Source of the DNA: Deltaproteobacteria bacterium
Lineage (GTDB): Bacteria > Myxococcota_A > UBA796 > GCA-2862545
Reading direction: 5' to 3'
Length of the DNA: 64,000 nucleotides
NCBI GenBank assembly: GCA_006226595.1
Contig: SBGP01000069.1
Span: 62,001-126,000 of the forward strand
The notes beneath the pieces were generated by a model that was not told the DNA's origin, made no database searches, and was given only the letters and a program-made list of their open reading frames with translations. Below are positions 41,872-52,700 of this stretch, one piece after another (positions within the stretch are counted from its first letter, which is position 1; each line of letters opens with the position of its first letter). A program made the translations under genes and the position numbers.

Positions 41872-42711
41872 GTGAAGCTCCTCCCTCCGGGTCCCTACCT
41901 GCCGCACGGCGCCGAGCCCGCGGACACCATCGACCTCGGCGTTCGCCTGCGCGACGGGCTGTACACACGCGATGCCGTGCGCCGCGCGCGCGAGTCGCTT
42001 GGCCAGCTGCTGCCGGTGGTCATCCACCACGGCGACTTCGAGGCCGCCAGTCGCGTGTGCCAGGCGTGGCTCGAGACCTGGCCCGCCGCCGCACTCGTCG
42101 ACGAGGCCCGCGAGGCGTGGACCGAGGGCGCCGCCGACACCGCTCGGCCCGTGCTCGAGCGCGTGACCGAGCTTCACGGATTGTCCCGCGGCTGGGACCT
42201 CCTCGACAGCGGCATGGCGCTGATGCCGGACCTGTCGTGGCTCGCGGACCAGATCGGCGCCAATGGCGACGCCGTGCTCGTCTCGCGTGGCGAGGACGAC
42301 GGCAGCGAGCTGCTTGCCGAGCTGCTCGACACCACCGTGGGCGAGGTCGACTTCTCCCTCGACCCGCTCCCGGAGAGCGCACTCCGCTGGTCCGACCGCC
42401 TGTGGCCCGCCAAGCCCCAGGAGCGCGGCGAGTACATGGTGCGCTGCTGCGAGGTCGCCGCCCTGCCCGGCTCTCCCGAGCGCCTTGCCCGTGGTGACGC
42501 GAGCGAGGTCGGCTGGCTGCTGTGGGACGGCCCGCACCCGCCTCGCCCGGTGCACGCCGCAGCGGTAGCGCTGATGGAAGCGCTAGCGACACCCCACACC
42601 CGCGACGAGCTCGCCTCCGAGATCGGCTGGCGTCCGGGAGACGTCGACGCGGCGCTGGACTCGCTGGCCGCCGTCGGCGCGATCAAGGCGGTCGAGCACC
42701 AGGCCCGCTAG
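41872..42711 (+). CDS. Hypothetical protein with C-terminal winged-helix-like domain
   Basis: A 279-residue soluble protein starting at GTG 41872, seven bases after the aldehyde dehydrogenase gene. The first ~200 residues are acidic with many helices and no motif I know. The last ~65 (AAAVALMEALATPHTRDEL to the end) look like a winged helix: a helix, a turn helix ELASEIGWRPGDVDAALDSL and a short wing AAVGAIKAVEHQ. It might be a regulatory or adaptor protein linked to the dehydrogenase. Convergent with the 42708 gene; the stop codons overlap. Confidence 0.65.
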   Translation: MKLLPPGPYLPHGAEPADTIDLGVRLRDGLYTRDAVRRARESLGQLLPVVIHHGDFEAASRVCQAWLETWPAAALVDEAREAWTEGAADTARPVLERVTELHGLSRGWDLLDSGMALMPDLSWLADQIGANGDAVLVSRGEDDGSELLAELLDTTVGEVDFSLDPLPESALRWSDRLWPAKPQERGEYMVRCCEVAALPGSPERLARGDASEVGWLLWDGPHPPRPVHAAAVALMEALATPHTRDELASEIGWRPGDVDAALDSLAAVGAIKAVEHQAR

Positions 42712-43964
42712 CGCACCTGGCCGAACACGAGCCCGGACTGCAAGCCCAGGTAGAAGTGCCCCGGGTTGACGACCATGTTGTAGAGCCGGTCCGTGCGCTC
42801 GAAGTTCGCGATGGCCGCGTTGAGCAGCAGTCCGTGGCGCCACTGTGCCCCGCGACGCGTCGGCGGCGGCTCCACGTGCAGTCCGAAGTCGAAGCGCGCC
42901 ATGTAAGGACCCATGCCGAGCGCCGCCTGCGGCTGCGGGGACCAGGGCTTGCGCCCGCGAAGCCAGAGCACGCCGGTGCCGTAGGGCAATCCCACCGTGC
43001 GCGGCGTGGCCACCGTGTGGCACTGCTCGAGCGACTCGGGCGGGCGCGCCGGGTTGGGCTCGCCCGGCGTGGCATGGGTGATGTGGCATCCCCCCTCCCA
43101 CACCTCGAAGGACTGGAGGCCGAGACCGATGCCCGCGACCAACGGACCGGCGAGGAGTACGGGTCCTCCGCGCACGTTGCCGAGGCTCGCGCGGGCCGCG
43201 TTGCCCCAGCCAATCTCCATGTGCCCGAGCACACCCAGGCGACCGTAGGAGGCGAGGCCGTCCGCGGACGCACGCGGCATGAGCCCCACCCAGGCATCCG
43301 TGGGCAGGTAGTCCGAGAAGTCCGGTGGTTCGTCCACGGAGCCGTTCGTCTCGTAGAACGCGATCTGACCGACGACCCCGAGCCCGAGCCCGCCGGATGC
43401 GTACAGCCACATCTCGGTGCGCGGCGGGCGCTCGACCGGGGAGGTCGCCCAGTCCAGGGTGACAACCTCGTTCTCGACCAGGCGCGTCTCGAACCAGCCG
43501 TCGTCTTCCTTCTGGATCAGGTACAGGCCTTGGCCGGGCGGAAGATTCGTCGCCAGTGTCCCGTCGACCCACACGCGGGCGTCCTCGGGCAGCGCGGGCC
43601 CCGGGGGCGGCGTCTCAGCGGGAGGTTCCCAGCGATTCAGCGGGTGCGCGCCGGAGACCAGGCGGTCCACACTGGGCCGGATACGCAGCGCGGCGGACAT
43701 CGGGGTCTCCCAGTCTCCGCCTTGCGCGAACTCGACGACCGCGACGCCCACGAGGAAGTCTGCCCACAGCCGCGGCGGTGGCGCGAAAGTGAGGCACGGC
43801 AGGCTCTCGCGGACCTCGGCGACGATCTGCGCGTGCAGCGCCGCATCATCGCGGTCGAGCGCCGCGAGTGCATCGAGGAACAGCGTGCGAAACGCCTCCT
43901 CGTCCACCGGATCGCACTCGGGGGCGGCCTGGGCCGGCGCGAGGAGCGCGAGGAGCAGCCACAT
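42708..43964 (-). CDS. Exported protein paired with Ser/Thr kinase
   Basis: A 418-residue protein with a signal peptide (MWLLLALLAPAQAAPE, cleavage after AQA). Residues ~25-125 are helical; a PEGA-like beta segment follows (DARVWVDGTLATNLPPGQGL); the C-terminal ~220 residues contain amphipathic strands with Gly and aromatic girdles (EMWLYASGGLGLGVVGQIAFY, GVLGHMEIGWGNAARASLG) ending HFYLGLQSGLVFGQVR, suggesting an outer-membrane beta-barrel. The ATG is the last base-sharing partner of the kinase stop (TGATG), so it is translated with the kinase. Function unknown; it may be the surface sensor or cargo of the kinase pathway. Confidence 0.7.
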   Translation of the reverse strand: MWLLLALLAPAQAAPECDPVDEEAFRTLFLDALAALDRDDAALHAQIVAEVRESLPCLTFAPPPRLWADFLVGVAVVEFAQGGDWETPMSAALRIRPSVDRLVSGAHPLNRWEPPAETPPPGPALPEDARVWVDGTLATNLPPGQGLYLIQKEDDGWFETRLVENEVVTLDWATSPVERPPRTEMWLYASGGLGLGVVGQIAFYETNGSVDEPPDFSDYLPTDAWVGLMPRASADGLASYGRLGVLGHMEIGWGNAARASLGNVRGGPVLLAGPLVAGIGLGLQSFEVWEGGCHITHATPGEPNPARPPESLEQCHTVATPRTVGLPYGTGVLWLRGRKPWSPQPQAALGMGPYMARFDFGLHVEPPPTRRGAQWRHGLLLNAAIANFERTDRLYNMVVNPGHFYLGLQSGLVFGQVR

Positions 43965-45664
43965 CACTGGACCTCGCAGGTCTGGAGCAGCTTGTTGCAG
44001 CGGATGCGGCCGACTCCGCCGGCGAGGACCTGGGTGCTGCCCACCGGCGTGAGTCCCTCCCCGAAGTCCGCGAGCAGCTCGTAGCGGCCGACCGGAACCT
44101 CGCCCGGGGCGAACTGCTTGCCGTTGCGGTCGCGGAGGACGATGTCCACCTCGGGAAAGCCGAACACGGTGCCCATGGCGACGGGCTCGGGCGGTGCAGG
44201 CTCGGGCACGGGTGCGGGCGGCTCGGGAGCGGGCGGCTCGACGACCTCGGGGACCGGCACGGGCGCGGGCTTCGGGGTCGGCCTGGGCTTCGCCAACGGC
44301 GCGGGCACGGCGACCGGCGCGGGCTCCGACGCAGGCTCGGGCACGATCGGCTCGGGGGCCGCCGGCTCGGGCGCGGGCGTCTCGACGACCGGCTCTGTCA
44401 CCGCCGGTGCGGGCTGGGGTCGCAGCTGCGGGGTCGCCGGAACCTCGATCTCGGCGGTGCCGCTCTGCGACCACCACATGCCGAGCCCCATGAACAGCGC
44501 GAGCATGACCACAGCGAGCACCTGGAGTCCCGGGCGTGCCCCGCTCGCGGGAGCCGACGGCGGCGGGTCGACCTCGGCGCCGATGTCGAAGGTCTGCGCC
44601 TCCCAGCTCGCACTCTGCCCGAGGTCCAGCGTTCGATCCGCGAGTGGCAGCGCGTCCCCGTCGGTCTGCCAACCGGACATCGCCGACAGCGTCTGCTCGG
44701 TCAGCGTCTTTCCGGAGAGAGGCCCACCGTCTCGCTGCTCGCCCCAGTCGAAGGCGCGTACCCAGCTCTTCAGACGTGCGCCCGCAGCCTCGTCGGCCAG
44801 CTCCTCGCAACGGGCCGCGACCTGCTCGGCCGGGGGACGGCGCTCGGGCTCGTAGTGAAGCATCTCGGTGAGCAGCTCGACGGCAAGCTGCGCGTCGGGG
44901 GGCAGCTCGCCGAAGGCCTCGGCCACGTGCGCGTCGTGCGCCCCCGCATCCGCGGCGAGGCGCGCCATGTCCACTGGCGTGGCATCCGGGAACAGGCGGC
45001 GCCCGGCGAGCGCCTCGAACATGGTGCAGCCGAGGGCGTACACATCGGACTCGTGACGGGCCGGCGAGCGGGCGAAGCGCTCGGGGGCCATGTACGGCAG
45101 GCTGCCCATCATCGCGCTCGCGTTGGTCTGCGCCTCGCGACCCGCGACCGACGCCCACGCGATGCCGAAGTCGAGCAGCTTCACCTCGCCATGGCGACCG
45201 ATGCGGATGTTGCTGGGCTTCACGTCGCGGTGCACCAGGCGGAGCGGCGCCGCGCCGTCCGGAGGAACCGTCGTGAACGCGACGTACAGCGCCTCGGCGA
45301 CGACAGCGGACACCTCGAGCACCGCGCGCGGCGGCATCGCGCGCACGCCGTGTGTGAGCTCGGTCAGGTCCGCGCCGTCGACGAACTCGGTGACCAGGGC
45401 CACGTTTCCGTCGAGCCCCGCGAGGTCGTGGGCGCGGAGAATCGCCGGGTGATTGAGGGCGGCGAGGAGCTTGCCCTCGTCGCGCAGGCGTCGAAGCGCG
45501 TCGGGACTGGCATCGCGCAGCAGCTTCACCGCCACGTCGCTCTTCAAGCCGCCCGGCGACACCATCGTCGCCAGGTACACTTCTCCGAACCCGCCTCGAC
45601 CGAGGCAGTCGCGCATGTGGAAGCGACGTTGGCGGTCGCCCGATACCTGGCTCGGATCAGCCAT
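43964..45664 (-). CDS. Transmembrane Ser/Thr protein kinase
   Basis: A 566-residue Hanks-type kinase. Catalytic elements from the N terminus: LGRGGFGEVYLATM (Gly loop), VAVKLLRD with Lys47, HRDVKPSN with Asp146, DFG at 164-166 and YMAPERF. A linker, then one transmembrane helix at ~385-403 (VLAVVMLALFMGLGMWW), a ~90-residue Pro/Ala/Glu/Val-rich spacer, and a C-terminal ~65-residue exported beta domain (VDIVLRDRNGKQFAPGEVP) resembling PEGA. ATG 45664 was chosen; the GGAGGG is very close to it, so a start a little upstream remains possible. Divergent from tamB and coupled to the exported 42708 protein, which suggests signalling about the cell envelope. Confidence 0.9.
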   Translation of the reverse strand: MADPSQVSGDRQRRFHMRDCLGRGGFGEVYLATMVSPGGLKSDVAVKLLRDASPDALRRLRDEGKLLAALNHPAILRAHDLAGLDGNVALVTEFVDGADLTELTHGVRAMPPRAVLEVSAVVAEALYVAFTTVPPDGAAPLRLVHRDVKPSNIRIGRHGEVKLLDFGIAWASVAGREAQTNASAMMGSLPYMAPERFARSPARHESDVYALGCTMFEALAGRRLFPDATPVDMARLAADAGAHDAHVAEAFGELPPDAQLAVELLTEMLHYEPERRPPAEQVAARCEELADEAAGARLKSWVRAFDWGEQRDGGPLSGKTLTEQTLSAMSGWQTDGDALPLADRTLDLGQSASWEAQTFDIGAEVDPPPSAPASGARPGLQVLAVVMLALFMGLGMWWSQSGTAEIEVPATPQLRPQPAPAVTEPVVETPAPEPAAPEPIVPEPASEPAPVAVPAPLAKPRPTPKPAPVPVPEVVEPPAPEPPAPVPEPAPPEPVAMGTVFGFPEVDIVLRDRNGKQFAPGEVPVGRYELLADFGEGLTPVGSTQVLAGGVGRIRCNKLLQTCEVQ

Positions 45665-45761
45665 CCCTCCGCAGATTCGCCCAGGCGGCAACCGCTCGCA
45701 ACCACGTCGCGGTTATGAGTTTGCACCGAATCCGAAACTCCCCCCGAGCGTCCCTCTCCGC

Positions 45762-48700
45762 ATGAGCCCCGAGCCCCCGCGACAAAGCTCCTTCGGGCGC
45801 CGTCTGCGCGTTGCTGCCGGCGTGACGATGGGGGCGGTGTTGCTCACGTTCGTGACCTTCGTCGTCTACTCGAAGACCGACGCCTTCCAGCACCAGGTGG
45901 TGCCGGTGGTCGAGGCTCTCGTCGAGCAGCAGACGGGCGAGGACTTCTCGGTCGGGCGCATCGACATCAGCTACTGGCCGCCCGGCGTGACCGCACGCGA
46001 GCTCAGCCTCGCGCACCCGCCGACCCAGGAGTCCATCGTCACCGTCGATCGCGTGCGCCTGCCGCTCGTGCTGCGTCAGGGCCGGGTGCAGCTCGGCCGC
46101 GTCGAGATCGACCGCCCGGTGGCGCACCTGCACATCGAGCCCGACGGCAAGCTGCGCGAGTTCCGCAACGTGTATCGCCCGCCGGAGATCGCGCGTCCCG
46201 ATCCCCAGCTTCCGTGGACCACCCTCGAGATCGTCGGTGGTGAGGTGCTCGTCGATCTGCCCGAGGACAAGGGCCAGCTCCGGGTCCGCCGGCTCGAGAG
46301 CCGCAGTCACGACGACCTCGCGGACGTGTCGCTGCTCGTGCAGGTCGACGTCGCTGGCATCCAGGAGAGCATCCCGCTCACCGCGCCGAACGCGACCATC
46401 GGCGGACGCACCCTGTCGTTCCCCGAGCTGCGCATCGAGCACCGGGTCGGCACACTCGAGGGAAGCTTCGCGCACACCCTCGGCGACCAGCTCGCCGCAT
46501 CGCTCACCGGGTCCGTGCTCCTCGACGAGACGAAGCCCTGGCTCAAGGAGCCGAGAGCGGTGATGGGCCAGGCACACCTGGACGTGCAGCTCACCGGAAC
46601 GGCCAAGCAGCCGCAGGTCTCGGCCGTCGTGCTCGGTCAGGACGTCGAGCTGCAGCTCCCGGGCAAGGCCTGGCCGGTGATCTCGTACCGCATCGGTGAC
46701 GTGGTGGTCGCCGCGAACGCCTCGAAGAAAGGCATCGACATCGAGCGCCTCGTGCTCACGAGCGGCCCCGGCCAGGCGAGCGCCTCGGGCTTCATCACCC
46801 CGGAGCTCCGCCTCGAGCGCGGCAAGGTCGTCATCGAGGACCTGTCGCTCGCCCACGAGCTGCAGTCCAAGGACGCGGCGCCGACCCCGTGGGTCGACCT
46901 GCTCGGCGACGCGGAGATCGAGGTCGAAGGCACGCTCAAGCCGCTGCACCTCGAGGGTCCGTTCGACCTCTCGGTCGCCAACCTCAAGGTCGGAGACCGC
47001 CCGATCGCCGACCCGAACGTCTACGTGAACCTCGACATTCCGCACGCCTACGCTCGCGGCACGTTGACGCTCGAAAAGGACCACATCCGGCTCAAGAGCC
47101 CCGAGGTCCGCGGGCCGCGCTCCCGCGGCGCGGCCAACGTGCGCATCGGCTTCGGCCCCGGTGGCCCGCTGGACCTGCGCTTCGCCTTCGATCACGCCGA
47201 CCTCACCGACTTCGCCCCCCTCGGCAGCGCGCGGCTGCAAGGCACAGGCCGCATCTCGGGCCGAATCCATGGCCTGTTCAAGGAGCTGACCTTCGAGGGC
47301 TTCGGCGACGTGCAGCGCTTCTCGGTGACCGGCATCCCCTACGCGGACCGCCTGGTGACCACCCTCTCCTCGCCCGACATGCGCACCATCGAGTTCCAGG
47401 ACGCGAAGGCGTGGCTGGGCCAGAGTACGTACGGCGGCGACTTCTCGATGGACTTCCGCGACCCGATGTCCCTGAAGACCTCGCTCGCCGTGGACAAGGG
47501 CCGCATCCAGGACTTCGTGGGCATGTTCGTGCAGCTCGAAGGCCTCACCGGCGAGATGACCGGCACCCTCGACCTGAACGGTCCCCTGTTCGACCTCGAC
47601 GGCGAGGCCCACTTCGACCTCGCGAATGTCGACCTGTACGGCGAGCACTTCCCGACCGGCGCGGGCCACGGCTACATGGACCAGGGCATCTTCACGCTCG
47701 ACGACCTGCGCGTGACCCGCGACGAGGGCGACGAGGGCATCATGCTCCGCGGCACGGTCGGCCGGGACTACGCGCTGAACATGGAGCTCGTCGCCGACGG
47801 GCTGCAGGTCGAGACCCTCGACATCCTCGAGGGCAAGGACCTGCCCGCGTTTGGCGACCTGTCGCTCGTCGCGCGTATCGACAACAAGATCTACGACCCG
47901 GCCCCGCACGGCCGCCTGATGCTGACGAAGACCCGCTGGGATCGATCCGCCCTACCGGACTCGACGGTGAAGTTCCAGACCACCAAGGGTGTGGCGAGCT
48001 TCGAGGGCTCCCTGCTCGGCGGCACCACCGCGGTCGTCGGCACGCTCGGCCTCTGGGAGGAGCAGCCCTACGAGGTGTTCGCCTCGCTGTCCCGCTTCCC
48101 GGCCCACGTGCTGTACCCGGTCGCCGCGGACGGAAAGCCGTTCGAGGCCGTCGCCAGCGGTCAGTTCTCGCTCTCGGGCCACTTTGGCGAGAACCCCTCT
48201 CCCGTCGATCTCTCCGCGGACGTACGCGAGTTCGAGCTGTCCTGGGACCAGCACCGCCTGTCGAACACCGCGCCGTGGCACTACGAGCAGATGGGCGAGT
48301 TCTTCCTCCTCGAGGACCTCGCCCTCGCCGGCGGCGAGACCCGCATCGAGCTCGAGGAGCTGTCCGGCGGAGACGGGGTGCGGGCCAAGGGCGGCGGCGT
48401 GCTCGATCTCGACCTGCTGCGCGCGTTCGTGCCGGGCCTCACCCGCGCCGACGGCAAGGCGAGCTTCACCCTCGACGCGGAGGGCAAGCCTCCCGAAGTC
48501 AGCGCGGTCGCCGACGTGTGGATCGAGGGCGACCTCGTCCGGCACTGGTCGTTCCCGGAGGCCTTCGAGGACGTGCAGGCCCGCTTCGTGGCGCGCCCCG
48601 ACCAGTACACGCTGGTGCGTGCCGACGCCGGTCTCGGCGGCGGCTCCGTCGCGGCCTGGGGCACGATCGACGCGGACGGGTGGATGCCGACCCGCTACGA

Positions 48701-49712
48701 TCTGCACGCGACGGCCACGGACGCCCAGGTGCAGTGGGTCGACTACCTGCCGCCCGCGATCGGCGACGGCGAGCTCACGTTCACCGGTCCCGCGGAGGAC
48801 CCGCTGCTCGGCGGCGACATCACCATCGGCGAGATGACCTTCTCGGACCGCATCGACTGGGAGGACTGGGTCGTCGAGTTCCGCGACGAGCTGCTCGTCG
48901 ACTCGGTGACCGGCGAGGAGGCCTACTTCTCGATGGACGTCGACCTGCACGCGGACCGCACCATCCACCTGCGCAACAACGTCGCTGACGGCACCGCCTC
49001 CGCGGAGCTCACCGTGCTCGGCGACACGGCGAGGCCCGGCCTGTCCGGGTGGGTGCGCATCGTCGACGGCGTCGTGTTCCTCGCCGACCGCGAGTTCGAG
49101 GTCGAGCGCGGCGACGTGATGTTCCGCGACCCGTGGACCTGGGACCCGGACCTCGACTTCGACCTGCTCACGCAGATCGTCAGCCGCGAGCGCAGCTTCC
49201 GCGTGAACTACATCGTGCGCGGCCCGTTCTCGGACTGGCGCACCGAGACCCGCAGCGATCCGCCGCTGGCCCAGGCGGACGTGAACACACTGCTCTGGTT
49301 CGGGGTCACCGCCGACGACCTCGAAGACATGGGCGAGCTGCCGCAGGCCGTGGCCCAGGGCGTCGCCGACCTCATCCTCGCCGACCTGTTCATCAGCACT
49401 CAGGCCAGCGATCTGCGCGAGGACATCCGGCTCTTCGACCAGGTCGAGATCGTGACCGGCGTGAACTCCCGCGGTGACTACTCCAGCGACCCGCGCCTGC
49501 TCGTGCGCAAGCGCTACGCCGAGGCCGGTGACCTCGAAATCACCGGCGAGATCAACCTCGTCCAGCCCTCCGACCAGTACTATCGCCTCGATCAGCCCCT
49601 CACCGAAGCGTGGAGCCTCTCCGGGTGGTACGCGACCTTCCAGCGCGAGCGGACCCTGCCGATCGGCGGCGCGTACGGCGTCGACCTGCGCGCGCGGTGG
49701 GAGTCCGACTGA
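45762..49712 (+). CDS. tamB: Translocation and assembly module protein TamB
   Basis: A 1316-residue protein spanning the periplasm. An N-terminal transmembrane anchor (AAGVTMGAVLLTFVTFVVYSK) is followed by a long AsmA/DUF490-type beta solenoid rich in repeated strands such as LHIEPDGKLREFRNVYRPP and LDVQLTGTAKQPQVSAVVLG. The C-terminal ~330 residues carry the TamB signature domain (GELTFTGPAEDPLLGGDITI, VVFLADREFEVERGDVMFRD, FRVNYIVRGPFSDWRTETRSDPPL). TamB is thought to move lipids or substrates across the periplasm. It overlaps the TamA gene by 16 bases. Confidence 0.92.
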   Translation: MSPEPPRQSSFGRRLRVAAGVTMGAVLLTFVTFVVYSKTDAFQHQVVPVVEALVEQQTGEDFSVGRIDISYWPPGVTARELSLAHPPTQESIVTVDRVRLPLVLRQGRVQLGRVEIDRPVAHLHIEPDGKLREFRNVYRPPEIARPDPQLPWTTLEIVGGEVLVDLPEDKGQLRVRRLESRSHDDLADVSLLVQVDVAGIQESIPLTAPNATIGGRTLSFPELRIEHRVGTLEGSFAHTLGDQLAASLTGSVLLDETKPWLKEPRAVMGQAHLDVQLTGTAKQPQVSAVVLGQDVELQLPGKAWPVISYRIGDVVVAANASKKGIDIERLVLTSGPGQASASGFITPELRLERGKVVIEDLSLAHELQSKDAAPTPWVDLLGDAEIEVEGTLKPLHLEGPFDLSVANLKVGDRPIADPNVYVNLDIPHAYARGTLTLEKDHIRLKSPEVRGPRSRGAANVRIGFGPGGPLDLRFAFDHADLTDFAPLGSARLQGTGRISGRIHGLFKELTFEGFGDVQRFSVTGIPYADRLVTTLSSPDMRTIEFQDAKAWLGQSTYGGDFSMDFRDPMSLKTSLAVDKGRIQDFVGMFVQLEGLTGEMTGTLDLNGPLFDLDGEAHFDLANVDLYGEHFPTGAGHGYMDQGIFTLDDLRVTRDEGDEGIMLRGTVGRDYALNMELVADGLQVETLDILEGKDLPAFGDLSLVARIDNKIYDPAPHGRLMLTKTRWDRSALPDSTVKFQTTKGVASFEGSLLGGTTAVVGTLGLWEEQPYEVFASLSRFPAHVLYPVAADGKPFEAVASGQFSLSGHFGENPSPVDLSADVREFELSWDQHRLSNTAPWHYEQMGEFFLLEDLALAGGETRIELEELSGGDGVRAKGGGVLDLDLLRAFVPGLTRADGKASFTLDAEGKPPEVSAVADVWIEGDLVRHWSFPEAFEDVQARFVARPDQYTLVRADAGLGGGSVAAWGTIDADGWMPTRYDLHATATDAQVQWVDYLPPAIGDGELTFTGPAEDPLLGGDITIGEMTFSDRIDWEDWVVEFRDELLVDSVTGEEAYFSMDVDLHADRTIHLRNNVADGTASAELTVLGDTARPGLSGWVRIVDGVVFLADREFEVERGDVMFRDPWTWDPDLDFDLLTQIVSRERSFRVNYIVRGPFSDWRTETRSDPPLAQADVNTLLWFGVTADDLEDMGELPQAVAQGVADLILADLFISTQASDLREDIRLFDQVEIVTGVNSRGDYSSDPRLLVRKRYAEAGDLEITGEINLVQPSDQYYRLDQPLTEAWSLSGWYATFQRERTLPIGGAYGVDLRARWESD

Positions 49713-52700
49713 TCTCCGCCCTCGCCCTGCTCCTCGCGTCGCTCGCGCCCACGGCACACGCCCAGTCCTCCGAGGATCTGGCCGGGCTGCCGATCGCGGA
49801 CGTGCAGCTCGTCGCGCCCGACGGCGGCCTTCCCGAGGAGAGCCTCGAGTCGCTGCTCCGGGCGCGTGCCGGTGACCCGCTGTCGCTGTACGCGGTGCGG
49901 ACCGACCTGGCGACGCTCATGCGCGTCGGCGAGTTCTCCGCGGTCGAGGCGGACGCCGAGCGCTGGTTCACGCAGAATGCCGAGGGCGAGCTGCGTCCCG
50001 CGACCCTGCTCACGTACACGGTGTGGCCCGCTCCGCACGTCGAAGGCCTGAACATCGCCGGCAACGACGCGCTGCCCGAGCGCGAGGTGCGCGCAGAGCT
50101 CGGTGTCGAGCGCGGCGACGTGTTCTACGAAGAGCTGAATGCCCCGCAGGCCGCCGCGCGCCTGCTGCGCCGCTACGAGGCCGAGGGCTATCCCCGTGCT
50201 CGGGTCGACGTGCTCGCGTCTCCGACCGAGGAAGGCGTGGTCGTCGACGTGCTCATCGACGAGGGCGCCCCGCGAAAGCTGTCGAAGCTGTTCTTCACCG
50301 GCAAGCTGCCCGTCGACGAGAAGCGCCTGCGCCGGTGGGCGCGCCGCGAGGGCCTGCGCGAGGGTAAGAACGTGGCGCTCTCCGACGTCACGGCCGCCCA
50401 GCGCTTCATCCGCGAGCGACTCGCGCGCCACGATGCCCTGCGGCCCGAGGAGAGTGGGTGGGTGCAGGCTCGTGTCACCCCCGCATGGGCCGAGGAGGGC
50501 GACGATCTCGTGGTCACCTTCTCGGTCGAGCCCGGCGCGAGGCTGGCTCTCGAGGTCACCGGCATCGCCTGGCGACCGCGGTCCAAGGTGCGCCAGGCCC
50601 TCGGCATCGACGAGCGCACGCGACTGACCCGCGGCTTCCTCGAGTCCGCACCGGAGCGCATCGCCAGTGACCTCGCCCGTCGCGGCTTCTACGAGGCCAC
50701 GGCCGACGTCACCCTCGACAACGACGGCGGCGAGGCCACCGACGTGCAGACCCTGCGGGTCGCCGCCGTGCGCGGGCGCAAGCACGTCCTCCGAGGCGAC
50801 CTGCCGTGGCGCGAGCGGGGCGTGCACTTCGCGGGCAACGACCACGTCGACGCGACCAGCCTGCGCACGGTCATGGAGCAGGCCTCGCCCGACGTGCTGC
50901 GCCTGGGGCGCGTCACCGACGCCGAGCTCGAGGTGGCCCTCGCCGCCGCCGAGAAGCTGTACCAGTCGCGCGGGTACCTCGATGCCAAGCTGCGCCTCGA
51001 GAACCTGCGCGTGCGACGACGACGCTTTCCCCGATCGCTACTCGACGTCGTGTCGCGGCAGTTCGCGTGGGCGACCGAGCGCGTGCTCGTCGACCTCGAC
51101 ATCACCGTCCACGAGGGTCGTCTCACCACGCTGGCCTCCCTCGAGGTCATCGACTCCGCTGTCGAGCTGCCCTGGCTCGAGGATGTGCGCACCAACGTCG
51201 AGGCGGCCCCCTACTCGCCCCAGGCGCTGGAGCTGCTCGCCCGCCGCATCGTCGCCGACCACCGCGCGGGCGGCTTCCTCGAGGCTGACGCTCGGGTCGT
51301 GAGCCGCCTCGTCGACGGGACCAGCTACCGCGCGGCCATCGAGGTCCAGCCTGGCGACCAGATCCTGCTCCGCTCGGTCGTCACCCGAGGCATGCGTCGC
51401 ACCCGCAGCCGCTTCCTGCGGCGCGAGGTCGACCTCGAGCTCGGCGCACCGATCACCGCTTCGGACCTCGAACAGGTGCGTCGCCGACTGGTCGACCTCG
51501 GCACCTTCCGCAGCGTGGATCTGGCCCTGCTCGGCGATGAGCCCGGCCGCGACCTGCTCATCACGCTCGAGGAGCGCCCCATCCACGCCTACGAGGTTGG
51601 TGGTGGTGCGTCCACGGACCTCGGCATTCGCGCCTTCGGCCGGTACACCCGCCACAACCTGTGGGGACGCGCGCATCGCCTCGACGCGTTCGGCTCGCTC
51701 GGCGTCCAGTACGCCAGCGACTCGCTCTCCGACTGGCGCCTCGACCTCGGCAAGGGCACCGAGCCCCAGTGGCGCTCCGGCATCACCTACACGGCGCCGC
51801 GCTTTCCCCTGCGCGGACAGCGCGTGGTCGTCGACCTGCTCCTTCGCGAGCGTCGCTTCGAGCGCACCTTCGAGATGGGCCAGTTCGGCGTGTCCACCGG
51901 CCTGATCACCGCGCTTCCCACGCGCACGCAGATCCGCCTCGGCGCACGCCTCGAGCGGCGCCGACTGCAGGAAGCGGACTCCGGCGCGTTGCTGCCCGGT
52001 GAGGTGTGGACCGGCCTGTTCTCGCCGGACACGCAGGCACTGACGAGCTGGCGGACCCAGGACTCGCTCGAGGCCATCGTGCTGCAGGACTGGCGCGACG
52101 ACCCCCTCGCGCCTTCCCGGGGCGCCGTCGTGCGTCTGCTCGGCCAGATCGCGCCAGGCGGCGCCGGACTCGCCCCCAACAGCGTGTCCTTCCTGAAGAC
52201 CGAGGCCCGCGTGAGCAGCTGGATCCCGCTGCTGGGCGCGACCCTGCGCATCACCGCCGAGGGCGGACACGCGTTCATGCTCGACGGCGGGCTCCTGCCG
52301 CTCGAGGACCGCTATCGCCTCGGCGGAACCGGCTCCCTCCGCGGCTTCCGCCGCGATGCCATCGGCCCGCGGCGCCAGGTGAGCCAGGTCGACCTGGACT
52401 GGCCGTCGGGGCTCGAGCCCGTCGTCGCCGAGGCCATCCGCGCGCGTCCGACCCGCTGGGTGCCCGTCGGCGGCGACACCCGGGCCCTGGGCGTGTTCGA
52501 GCTGGTGCTTCCGCTGCCCGTGCTCGGCATGCCGTCGTGGGACGGCTACGCGTTCTCGCTGTTCACCGACATCGGCAACGTGTGGCTCGTGCGCGGACGG
52601 GAGCTCGCACAGTCCCAGTCGGACGCGATCAAGCAGCGCTTCGACGCCCCGCTGCGCAGCTCCGTGGGCGCGGGCCTGTCGATTCAGACCCCGGTCGGTC

